From: Desulfobacca_B sp046538075
Lineage (GTDB): Bacteria; Desulfobacterota; Desulfobaccia; Desulfobaccales; Desulfobaccaceae
DNA length: 64,000 bases
Reading direction: 5' to 3'
Assembly: GCA_046538075.1 (NCBI GenBank)
Contig: JBKHJN010000013.1
Location: 1 to 64,000 of the forward strand
Shown here: positions 1 to 7,194 of the stretch, piece by piece
How the letters are laid out: each line of letters opens with the position of its first letter
Position numbering within the stretch: the stretch's first letter is position 1
Notes under the pieces: model-generated
Told to the model about the DNA's origin: nothing
The model's input: the letters and a program-made list of their open reading frames with translations, nothing else
Database searches by the model: none
Made by a program: the position numbers and the translations under genes

Positions 1-1
1 C

Positions 2-505
2 ATCATCGTTGATGTCCAATGTATCATGCCGGCGTTGGGAAACCTGACCGGCTGCAATGCCATTGCCTGCGCCAAGGTTGGCCTGATGCTGCCGGAAGCC
101 GCGGAGCAGGCTGGCGATGGACTGAAAGCGGTTTGCCAGAGCTTGAAAATTCCCCCGGTCTTACATATGGGCTCCTGTGTGGACATCAGCCGCATCCTGA
201 CGGTCTGCGCCGCAGTAGCCAACGCCCTGGGAGTGGATATCAGCGATTTGCCGGTAGCTGGGGCGGCCCCGGAGTAGATGAGTGAAAAGGCAGTCAGTAT
301 CGGCTCTTATGTGGTGTCTTCCGGAATCTATACGGTTTTGGGAACCGTGCCCCCGGTCCTGGGCAGCGCCACGGTTACCGAACTGCTGACCAAAGGCGCT
401 AAAGAAGTGGTCGGCGCCGCCTTCGCAGTGGAACCGGACCCCTTCGAGGCCGCCCACCTGATGATTGCCCATATTGACGACAAGCGGGCGGCCCTGGGAA
501 TTTAA
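2..505 (+). pseudogene. cooS: Carbon monoxide dehydrogenase catalytic subunit, C-terminal part, interrupted by in-frame TAG
   Basis: This is the end of a Ni-Fe-S CO dehydrogenase (CO + H2O to CO2 + 2 electrons, C-cluster enzyme of CO/acetyl-CoA metabolism). The gene enters from outside the window in frame 2. The segments LTGCNAIACAKVGLML and HMGSCVDISR hold cysteines of the C-cluster region. A TAG at 275-277 stops the frame after VAGAAPE. Reading resumes in the same frame with ATG at 278 (MSEKAVSIGSYVV...) through the usual CODH C-terminus (PPVLGSATVTELLT ... HIDDKRAALGI) to the stop ending at 505. As I remember the family, one residue, often Trp, lies between PE and MSEKA, so a TGG to TAG change fits. 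Either the gene is broken, the TAG is read through, or the base is a sequencing error. The 75-residue remainder has no function of its own that I know of. Confidence 0.88.
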
Positions 506-532
506 GATGGGGTAAACCAAGACCAAAGTCCG

Positions 533-1293
533 ATGATCCATCTGACCGTAAATGGCAAGTCGGTGACTGTTCCGGCTGGAGGCCGGTTGTTGCAGGCAGT
601 GCGCACGGCCGGAGTGGAACTGCCTACCCTGTGCCACCATGAGGGGCTGAAGCCGTTCGGGGCCTGTCGTCTGTGCATGGTCAGCCTCATCAGCCCCCCT
701 CCCCTACCCTGGTGGCCGCCTGTGTCCACCCTGCCCAAGAGGGCATGGTGGTGGACACCGAAACCCAAGAGGCAACGGCAGCCCGGCGACTGTCAGCAGA
801 ATATTTGCTTGGCCGCTGCCCCCAATCTGCGGTGATCAAAGATCTGGCCGCCAGCCTGGGGGTAGGGGAATCCCGTTTTCCGGTTCCCCGATCTGAGGGG
901 GAGATGGAATTGTGCGTGCTGTGCGGCCTCTGTTTGCGGGTCTGCCAAGAGGCCATCGGCGCTTGTGTCATTGGCTTTGTCGGGCGGGGTGGAAACCGCC
1001 GGGTCTCCACCCCTTTTCAACTGCACAGCGACGCCTGCCTGGCCTGTGCGGCAATCTGTCCCACCGGTGCCATCCAAATAGAGGATAGGGGTCATGCACG
1101 GATTTTACACACCTGGCATACCCAGGTGGAACTGTACCCCTGCCCCGGCTGCGGCCGCTTCTTTGCCCCTCAAAAGATGGACTTTCTCCGGGAGAAAATT
1201 CCGGGAATCGAATCTTTATGGCGTTTGTGCCCTGAATGCCGGCAGCAGCACACCGCCCAACAATGGGTTGAACAGGCATTTCCTGGCCGATAG
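533..1293 (+). pseudogene. CODH-linked iron-sulfur electron-transfer protein (2Fe-2S plus 4Fe-4S), frameshifted at a C run
   Basis: Two overlapping frames together make one NuoG/HydA-N-terminus-like ferredoxin protein. The first (533 onward, frame 2) gives a plant-type 2Fe-2S domain: MIHLTVNGKSVTVPAGG, then CHHEG...GACRLCMVS with three of the four cluster cysteines. The expected fourth Cys (LVAACVHPAQEG) lies in frame 1, which runs to 1293. The switch falls at the CCCCCC run 694-699. Frame 1 continues with a 4Fe-4S region (CVLCGLCLRVCQEAIG and CLACAAICPTGAI) and a C-terminal CPGCGRFF/CPEC zinc- or cluster-like knot. It starts 27 bases after cooS and probably passes electrons from CODH to an acceptor. 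One missing C (mutation or sequencing error) explains the shift; the heptamer C CCC CCT at 694-700 would also allow a -1 slip. Confidence 0.8.
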
Positions 1294-1321
1294 TGACATT
1301 TATGGGCCCCCCTCACCCTAA

Positions 1322-1344
1322 CCCTCTCCCCTATGGGGAGAGGG
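1322..1344. repeat. Perfect GC-rich hairpin (10-bp stem) after the CODH genes
   Basis: The sequence is CCCTCTCCCC, loop TAT, then GGGGAGAGGG, lying in a pyrimidine-rich stretch (CCCCTCACCCTAACCC from about 1309). No T run follows, so it is not a textbook intrinsic terminator. The wording resembles a hairpin repeat common in intergenic DNA of many proteobacteria. It could still stop or protect the upstream transcript. Confidence 0.6.
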
Positions 1345-1449
1345 GATCTAGGGGAATATTCACTTTGGGGCATCTCAAGCCAACCATCAAGCACTCAGGA
1401 TACCTGCGATTTTTTCCATAAGGGCCGGAGCTGTTCAGGAAAAAACCAT

Positions 1450-1481
1450 TGACAAACCAACTATTTCAGGGTTAGATAATA
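1450..1481 (+). promoter_or_regulatory. Candidate sigma70 promoter for trxA
   Basis: TTGACA at 1450-1455 is followed by TAGATAAT at 1474-1481. The spacing is 18 bp to TAGATA or 20 bp to GATAAT, so the exact -10 is uncertain. It lies about 70-100 bp upstream of the trxA start in a gene-free stretch. Confidence 0.45.
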
Positions 1482-1550
1482 CAACCTTTCCTGGCCCGCA
1501 GCGAAAGGTATCTTATTCCGAGACCAATCCCGTTTCCAAGGAGGCAGGCA

Positions 1551-1874
1551 ATGGCAGAGTTGCTGCAGGTAACCGATGCAAACTTTGAGAATGAAATACT
1601 TAAATCCGAGCTTCCGGCTCTGGTGGATTTTTGGGCTGCCTGGTGCGGCCCGTGTCGGGCGATTGCCCCGGTAGTTGAAGAGCTGGCCAAAGATTATGCC
1701 GGCAGATTAAAAGTCGGCAAGATGAACGTCGATGAAAATTCCCAAACCCCGGCGAAATACGGCATCCGGGCCATTCCCACCCTGATTCTGTTCAAAAACG
1801 GCAATGTCGCCGACCAGATCACCGGGGCAGTGTCGAAGTCCCAGATCGAGAATGCCGTAAAAAAGTTGCTTTAA
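1551..1874 (+). CDS. trxA: Thioredoxin
   Basis: A 107-residue single-domain thioredoxin, the usual length for the family. It carries the redox motif WCGPC (Cys32/Cys35) after the strand LVDFWAA, the cis-Pro loop IRAIPTLILF and the closing GAVSKSQIENAV helix. It is a cytosolic protein-disulfide reductant. The start is backed by AAGGAGG at about 1538-1544. The thioredoxin reductase gene follows 33 bases later, so the pair is almost certainly co-transcribed and forms the complete NADPH-to-protein-thiol system. Confidence 0.97.
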   Translation: MAELLQVTDANFENEILKSELPALVDFWAAWCGPCRAIAPVVEELAKDYAGRLKVGKMNVDENSQTPAKYGIRAIPTLILFKNGNVADQITGAVSKSQIENAVKKLL

Positions 1875-1907
1875 AGCTTAACTCTACCTTATCCCGCTTG
1901 AGTTGCC

Positions 1908-2840
1908 ATGAAATCCTGTGACTATGATCTGATTATTGTGGGGGGCGGTCCAGCCGGACTTACGGCTGGAATTTATGCAGGCCGGGCCCGCATTAAGACC
2001 GTCCTGATCGAAAAATTAGTCACCGGCGGTCAGGTAATGACCACCGAGATGATAGAAAATTATCCTGGCTTTCCGGAAGGAGTCAGCGGTTTTGAATTGA
2101 GCCAGCGGATGCGGGATCAGTCCGAACGCTTCGGATTGGAAATCATCGAAGGGGAAGTATTGGAGCTGAAACCGGGAGACTCCTGCCATACCCTGGTGTT
2201 GGCTGAACAACAATTAACCTGCCAGGCGGTGATCATTGCCAGCGGGGTTAGACCCAACCAGTTGGGGGTTCCAGGAGAAAAAGCCCTTACCGGCAAAGGG
2301 GTAAGCTATTGTGCCACCTGCGACGGGGCCTTATATCGGGATGAAGTGATCGCCGGGGTGGGCGGCGGCGATACTGCTCTCCAGGATGCGGTCTTTCTGA
2401 CCCGGTTTGTCCGGAAGGTCCACCTGATCCACCGCCGCGATGCTTTTCGGGGCGTCAAAATCCTTCAGGAGAAGGTGCTTGGCAATGATAAAATCGAGGT
2501 CCATTGGGATACCGTTGTCCAGGAAATTGAGGGCGATAAGTCAGTTCAGGCGGTCCGGTTAAAAAACGTCAAAACCGGCCAGGAAAACACCTTGCCGGTC
2601 AGCGGCGTCTTCGTGTGGGTCGGCATTACTCCCAACACCGCCTGGCTTCAGGACACCGTCGCCCGCGACGAACGCGACTTTATTATTACCAATGAAGAAA
2701 TGGCAACTAATCTGCCGGGCGTTTACGCGGCCGGAGATGTCCGGTCCAAAATGCTGCGGCAGATATCCACCGCAGTGGGAGATGGAGCCGTCGCTGCGTT
2801 TGCGGTAGAGCAATACTTAGAAAACCGCGAGACGAGGTGA
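1908..2840 (+). CDS. trxB: Thioredoxin reductase
   Basis: A 310-residue FAD/NAD(P)-dependent reductase of the low-molecular-weight type. The FAD motif GGGPAG is at residues 12-17. The redox-active disulfide CATC (Cys135/Cys138) lies in the NADPH domain, followed by GVGGGDTALQDA. The HRRDAFRG segment is typical of NADPH binding, and the C-terminal FAD motif is GVYAAGDV. It reduces TrxA, encoded just upstream, and bamD starts six bases after its stop. The stretch between CATC and GGGDTA seems about one residue shorter than I expect, but nothing essential is missing. Confidence 0.97.
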   Translation: MKSCDYDLIIVGGGPAGLTAGIYAGRARIKTVLIEKLVTGGQVMTTEMIENYPGFPEGVSGFELSQRMRDQSERFGLEIIEGEVLELKPGDSCHTLVLAEQQLTCQAVIIASGVRPNQLGVPGEKALTGKGVSYCATCDGALYRDEVIAGVGGGDTALQDAVFLTRFVRKVHLIHRRDAFRGVKILQEKVLGNDKIEVHWDTVVQEIEGDKSVQAVRLKNVKTGQENTLPVSGVFVWVGITPNTAWLQDTVARDERDFIITNEEMATNLPGVYAAGDVRSKMLRQISTAVGDGAVAAFAVEQYLENRETR

Positions 2841-2846
2841 TCTGCC

Positions 2847-3581
2847 ATGCAAAAGAACATCTTATTCAGGTTAATTGCAATCCTCACTTTGAGTGGTCTG
2901 ATCGGGGGTTGTAGTTGGGTCGGCAATCTATTCGGCGCCAAGAAAGAGGAAAAGACTCCGGAAGTGCTGGCTCATGAGGGCATAAAAAGATTAAAAAAGA
3001 AAAATTACGATGATGCCATCGATGCCTTTGAAAAATTGCGAGATCGTTATCCCTATAGTGATCAGGCGCTGCTGGCCGAGATCAAGGTGGCGGATGCCAA
3101 ATACTATAAGCGCAATTATGATGAGGCCCTGGAAGCTTATAAAAGTTTTGAGAAACTGCACCCCACCAACAATGCCATTCCTTACGTCATCTTCCAGCAA
3201 GGCATGTGCTATTACCGGCAGCGTTCCACCATCGATCGGGACCAGACCTTCACAGCCAAAGCCCTACAGGAATTCCGGCGTCTGAAACAGAAGTTCCCCC
3301 AATGCGAATTTATGCCCAAGGCCGACGAACACATCCAAAAATGTCTCCAGGATCTGGCCGAACATGAGTTTTACGTCGGTGAATTCTATTTTAAAACCGA
3401 GCATTATGAGTCCGCCCTGGAACGTTTTCTGACCGTTGAGCAGGAATATCCCAATTACCCCAAGATGGCGCAGGTCAAAAAATATATCGCCGCGTGTGAG
3501 AAGATCCTGGCCACCCCGGATAAAAAGCCGGAAGGAGGAATACTCTCTTACTTTTCCTATCTTTTTGATGCAGATTGGTAA
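2847..3581 (+). CDS. bamD: Outer-membrane assembly lipoprotein BamD-like (TPR)
   Basis: A 244-residue lipoprotein. The signal peptide ends in the lipobox LIGGC (Cys about residue 22). Five TPR-like helical pairs follow: AHEGIKRLKKKNYDDAI, LLAEIKVADAKYYKRNYDEAL, PYVIFQQGMCYY, KADEHIQKCLQDLAEHE and YKTEHYESALERF-like. Length and layout (RSTIDRDQ between repeats 3 and 4) match BamD/ComL, the BamA partner that helps insert beta-barrel proteins from the periplasmic face of the outer membrane. It closes the trxA-trxB-bamD run. YbgF/CpoB is a less likely alternative. Confidence 0.9.
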   Translation: MQKNILFRLIAILTLSGLIGGCSWVGNLFGAKKEEKTPEVLAHEGIKRLKKKNYDDAIDAFEKLRDRYPYSDQALLAEIKVADAKYYKRNYDEALEAYKSFEKLHPTNNAIPYVIFQQGMCYYRQRSTIDRDQTFTAKALQEFRRLKQKFPQCEFMPKADEHIQKCLQDLAEHEFYVGEFYFKTEHYESALERFLTVEQEYPNYPKMAQVKKYIAACEKILATPDKKPEGGILSYFSYLFDADW

Positions 3582-3682
3582 GTGGGTGGCTTTACTCCGT
3601 TTTCCATCAACAAAGCTTAAGTCTCTGTTTTTGGTTATGGTAAATTCTGACGAAAAATCTTGACCGTTGACCTTTTTGTCTA

Positions 3683-3711
3683 TTGACAAGATATTTTAAC
3701 ATTATTAAAAT
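3683..3711 (+). promoter_or_regulatory. Near-consensus sigma70 promoter for the structured RNA
   Basis: TTGACA (3683-3688), a 17-bp spacer and TAAAAT (3706-3711) make one of the best promoters in the window. The predicted start is near G3718, exactly where the 5' arm of the RNA's closing helix begins. No coding sequence follows on this strand before the terminator at 3955. Confidence 0.8.
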
Positions 3712-3717
3712 ATAACT

Positions 3718-3985
3718 GATCCCAAGGAGCCGGGTAAGCTGGGGTCAAGACCATAAGCCGGAGTGGATCGGAGACAACGGCCGACTTACGAAACCTCTCT
3801 GAGCAGAGGCAAGTCTGAGGGGCAAGAGGCAATGTTTCTTGGCTCTCTCAGCGCCTCTGAGGGTTAACCAAGAGAGACAGGCAGGTTGATCCAAAGAAGC
3901 AACGGAAAGTCGGTCAGGCAACCAGTAAACCAGCGGTTACTTGGGATCGTTTGTAAGGGGGCGTGATCACGCCCCCTTTATTTTT
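3718..3985 (+). ncRNA. Structured non-coding RNA of about 230-270 nt, family unknown
   Basis: The stretch between a strong promoter and an intrinsic terminator holds no plausible gene but much pairing. The 5' end GATCCCAAG (3718-3726) pairs perfectly with CTTGGGATC (3940-3948). Next inward, TAAGCTGG (3735-3742) pairs with CCAGC..TTA (3930-3939). Further in, CCGACTT (3781-3787) pairs with AAGTCGG (3907-3913). Local hairpins include CCTCT/AGAGG near 3799-3814 and CTCAG/CTGAG near 3857-3871. A long rod closed by its own ends, with a strong promoter, is the habit of 6S RNA or SRP-like RNAs. I could not match signature bases of 6S, SRP, tmRNA or RNase P, so the class stays open. Confidence 0.75.
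3955..3985. terminator. Intrinsic terminator of the RNA gene, overlapping the nadE stop
   Basis: A 24-base perfect palindrome (3955-3978: AAGGGGGCGT, then GATC centre, and its complement) runs into a T-rich tail (3977-3985). It ends the plus-strand RNA. The minus-strand nadE stop codon (TGA, 3967-3969) sits in its centre, so the palindrome probably also serves as that gene's 3' hairpin. Confidence 0.85.
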
Positions 3986-5625
3986 GGGTTATATTCAGCC
4001 GCGATGGGCATGCGGCGGCCCATGCCAAAGGCCTTGCTGGTCACCTTTAACCCAGGAGCCGCCTGGCGCCTCTTGTATTCATTACGATCTACCGCGTCGA
4101 TCACCCAGTGCACCACTTCCGGGTCAAAATTAAGATTAATGATGTCCTGGGCCGAGTATCTCTCAGTCAGGTAATAGTGCAGGATCTGATCCAGCAAGTC
4201 ATAGGGCGGCAAGGTATCCTGATCTTTCTGGTCCGGTTTTAATTCCGCCGAGGGCGCTTTGGTCAGGATCGCCGCCGGGATAATTTCCTGCCCGCGGTTG
4301 ATGTAGCGCCCCAGTTCATAGACCATAGTCTTGGGGACGTCGGCAAGGACTGCCAGGCCGCCGCTCATATCCCCATACAGGGTGCAGTAGCCCACTGCCA
4401 GTTCACTTTTGTTGCCGGTTGAAAGCACCAGATAGCCGTATTGGTTGGACAGGGCCATCAAGATATTGCCGCGGATGCGGGCCTGAATATTTTCCAGCGC
4501 TACATTGATTTCCGCAACCGGCAAATGGGGGCTCAGGGTGTCAAGATATGATTGATATATGGCCGAAATAGGGATCACCTTAAACTCGATCCCCAAATTT
4601 TCAGCCAGCTTTCGAGCATCGGCCAGGCTGGCCGGAGAAGAATAGGGAGACGGCATCGCCACTCCCAGCACCTTCTCTTCACCGAGGGCCTGCTCGGCCA
4701 GACAACAGGTGATCGCCGAGTCGATGCCGCCGGACAGACCCACCACCGCCCGGCTAAAGCCGCATTTTCTCAAGTAATCCTGGGTCCCCAAAACCAAGGC
4801 CTGATAAACGCTGACGATCGCTTCCTGAGGAACAAAAGGCCGCGGGCTTCCTTTTGCCGCGGTATCGATGGTGACCACTTCCTCCTGAAAGGCAGCCAGC
4901 ACGCTCAGAACTTCCCCGGCCCGGTTGAGAACCAGGCTGCGGCCATCAAAGATCAGTTCGTCGTTCCCGCCCACCTGGTTCACAAAAATAAGGGGCAGTT
5001 GGTATTGTTCGGCATGGTGGCGGAGCAGTTGATAGCGGGTGGCCTCTTTGCCCACTTGAAACGGCGAGGCGGCAATGTTGATCAGTAGTGTGGCCCCCTT
5101 CTGGGCCAGAAACTTTATCGGATCAGAGGGATAAAGCTGCCGGGACCATAGTCCCGGATCATACCAGGTGTCCTCACAGATGGAAATCCCCAGCTTCTGA
5201 TCCTTGAAGGGGCAGACCTGCACCTCGGGAGCCGCTTCAAAATATCTGGTCTCATCAAAAACATCGTAGGTAGGGAGCAAGGATTTGTGTTGTTTAAAGA
5301 TAATTTTCCCCTGGTAAATGACCAAAGCGGTATTGTAAAGGGGCTTTCCCAGGTCCCGGCCGGAGGGCCAGGGGGCTCCGACCAGGATCGCCGCACCAGG
5401 AATGCGGGTCGAAACCCCTATCAGCTCTTGCACGGCTGACTGAACCGCAGCAATCAGGCCGGGCTTTTCCAACAGGTCCCGGGGCGGATAGCCCACCAGA
5501 AATAACTCCGGAAAGACAATCAGGTCGGACAGGGAGCTGAATCGATGCCAGAGGTCCAGGATCTTGTGTAAATTTCCCGCCACCTCGCCGACTACCGGAT
5601 TTAATTGGGCCAGGGTAATTTTCAT
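3967..5625 (-). CDS. nadE: Glutamine-dependent NAD+ synthetase
   Basis: A 552-residue two-domain enzyme making NAD+ from deamido-NAD+, ATP and glutamine. The N-terminal half is a nitrilase-fold glutaminase with its Glu (IVFPELFLVGYPP), Lys (HKSLLPTYDVFDE) and nucleophile Cys (GISICEDTW). The C-terminal half is the ammonia-dependent synthetase with the PP-loop VVGLSGGIDSAI and the downstream LSTGNKSELAVGY loop. Length is normal for the bacterial fused form. It is the last gene of the minus-strand run that starts with the transketolase genes, though a hairpin and 150 bases separate it from ctpA. Confidence 0.96.
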   Translation of the reverse strand: MKITLAQLNPVVGEVAGNLHKILDLWHRFSSLSDLIVFPELFLVGYPPRDLLEKPGLIAAVQSAVQELIGVSTRIPGAAILVGAPWPSGRDLGKPLYNTALVIYQGKIIFKQHKSLLPTYDVFDETRYFEAAPEVQVCPFKDQKLGISICEDTWYDPGLWSRQLYPSDPIKFLAQKGATLLINIAASPFQVGKEATRYQLLRHHAEQYQLPLIFVNQVGGNDELIFDGRSLVLNRAGEVLSVLAAFQEEVVTIDTAAKGSPRPFVPQEAIVSVYQALVLGTQDYLRKCGFSRAVVGLSGGIDSAITCCLAEQALGEEKVLGVAMPSPYSSPASLADARKLAENLGIEFKVIPISAIYQSYLDTLSPHLPVAEINVALENIQARIRGNILMALSNQYGYLVLSTGNKSELAVGYCTLYGDMSGGLAVLADVPKTMVYELGRYINRGQEIIPAAILTKAPSAELKPDQKDQDTLPPYDLLDQILHYYLTERYSAQDIINLNFDPEVVHWVIDAVDRNEYKRRQAAPGLKVTSKAFGMGRRMPIAAEYNPKIKGA

Positions 5626-5722
5626 AAATCAAAAAATTACTTATAACGAGTTTAGAGGATCAACAGGCTCTGGGCCTGAGACCATGTTATATGCTGGTTT
5701 AACTCGGGGACCAGTTTACCTG

Positions 5723-5743
5723 GAGGCGGGATTGTCCCGCCTC
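5723..5743. repeat. Perfect 9-bp hairpin between ctpA and nadE
   Basis: GAGGCGGGA, loop TTG, TCCCGCCTC. No T run follows on either strand. On the minus strand it lies between the ctpA stop and the nadE start, so it may attenuate read-through or protect the 3' end of the ctpA message. Confidence 0.5.
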
Positions 5744-5777
5744 TGGTCAAGGCGATTCTAAGTTTAGACCCGAATTA

Positions 5778-7127
5778 TTATTTGGGCAGGCTGGTGGGAT
5801 TCTGCTCTTTAACTTTGGCTACCAGCTTTGGCGGCGGCCAGTGTTTGAGGACTTCCACCGCTTGTTGCAGTTGCGGATCTTCTTTTAACTCCTCCTGGGT
5901 GATAGGGGAGGTCCAGGGTTTGTCAGTCAGGCCCTTTTTCTGCATCCGCCGTTCCAGGGCTTCTTGCCGAAGCGCCTTCAGGGTTTTCCCCTCGGGAATT
6001 GGCGTGGATTCGACCACCAGGTCGGGTATGATCCCCTTCTCTTGGATAGAATGCCCCAACGGCGTAAAATAGTGGGCCGTGGTTAGTTTCAGGGCCGAGC
6101 CATCCTCTAACGGGACGATGGTCTGGACCGAGCCTTTACCAAAACTTTTGGTCCCAATGATCAGACCCCGCTTATGATCCTGGATGGCTCCGGCGACAAT
6201 TTCCGAGGCCGAGGCGCTGCCTTCATTGATTAGCACCACCAGCGGAAATGATTCACCCCCGCTACCCGACTCCGCATAAAACCGCATCATTTGATTTTTA
6301 TCACGGCCTTCAGTATAAACGATCAGACCCCGGGAGAGGAATTCATCAGCCACCCGGACGGCCTGGTCTAAGAGGCCGCCCGGGTCATTGCGCAGATCCA
6401 GGATCAGGCCTCGGAATGGCTTTAGCCGGGACTGCAAAGTTTTGATGGCCTTTCTCAGGTCTTTTTCAGTCTGATCCTGGAAGTTGGTAATCCGGATGTA
6501 ACCGAAGCCGCCTTCAGTGTAACGTGTTCTTACGCTGCGGATGGGAATAATATCCCGGGTTAGGGTGTATTTTTTGGGCGCTTTCAACCCTTCCCGCATG
6601 ATGGTCAGGATGATCCGAGAACCTTTGGGGCCCCGGATCTTCTTCACCGCTTCCATCAGCGACATGTTCTTGGTAGTAGTGCCGTTGATCTTAACGATGC
6701 GATCGCCGGACTCTATTCCGGCCCGATAGGCTGGGGTGCCCTCGATCGGTGAGACCACGATTAACAGACCGTCCTTCAGGGTTATCTCAATGCCGATGCC
6801 GCTGAACTGGCCTTTGGTTTCGATCTGTAATTCCCGGAATTCCTCCGGGGTCATGAAAGAGGAGTGGGAATCCAGAGCCCCAACAATGCCTCGAATGGAA
6901 CCATAGATTAACTTTTTAATATCCCGGGGTTCCATATAGTGGTCCTGGACAATGCTCAGGGCCTCCGAGAAAACCGGCAATTTATCGAAAGCATCTTCAG
7001 TTTGGGCTCGGGCGACTCCGCCCAGGAGCAGTAAGATCAATCCCATGGCCAGGAACCGGCCGGCATGTCGCCAGCCCGTCCCCAACCAGGCTCTTGCAGA
7101 TTTTCTCCCCCAGATGGTCAGGCACAT
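5778..7127 (-). CDS. ctpA: S41 C-terminal processing peptidase, catalytically complete
   Basis: A 449-residue periplasmic serine protease. An N-terminal signal/anchor (hydrophobic residues about 27-42) is followed by a cap region, a PDZ domain (about 105-185, with SGIGIEITLKDG and RAGIESGDRIVKING) and the S41 domain. The Ser/Lys dyad is present: Ser306 in NEGSASASEIVAG and Lys331 in TKSFGKGSVQ, 25 residues apart as expected. Such enzymes trim C-termini or degrade envelope proteins. The gene lies 67 bases downstream of a paralogue that lacks both residues. Confidence 0.95.
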   Translation of the reverse strand: MCLTIWGRKSARAWLGTGWRHAGRFLAMGLILLLLGGVARAQTEDAFDKLPVFSEALSIVQDHYMEPRDIKKLIYGSIRGIVGALDSHSSFMTPEEFRELQIETKGQFSGIGIEITLKDGLLIVVSPIEGTPAYRAGIESGDRIVKINGTTTKNMSLMEAVKKIRGPKGSRIILTIMREGLKAPKKYTLTRDIIPIRSVRTRYTEGGFGYIRITNFQDQTEKDLRKAIKTLQSRLKPFRGLILDLRNDPGGLLDQAVRVADEFLSRGLIVYTEGRDKNQMMRFYAESGSGGESFPLVVLINEGSASASEIVAGAIQDHKRGLIIGTKSFGKGSVQTIVPLEDGSALKLTTAHYFTPLGHSIQEKGIIPDLVVESTPIPEGKTLKALRQEALERRMQKKGLTDKPWTSPITQEELKEDPQLQQAVEVLKHWPPPKLVAKVKEQNPTSLPK

Positions 7128-7194
7128 AATTTATTTAAACCTTTTATAAAACAAGAATAGATTTAACCGTAAATATTTAGATGTCCGTTAAGCC

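Noticed and set aside
161..640. 159-codon minus-strand frame across the CODH end
   Set aside because: It is antisense to clearly recognisable CODH and ferredoxin sequence and has no family likeness.
3718..3948. Identification of the RNA as 6S, 4.5S/SRP, tmRNA or RNase P
   Set aside because: Layout fits a 6S-like rod, but none of the signature bases I remember for these classes can be placed, so no name is given.
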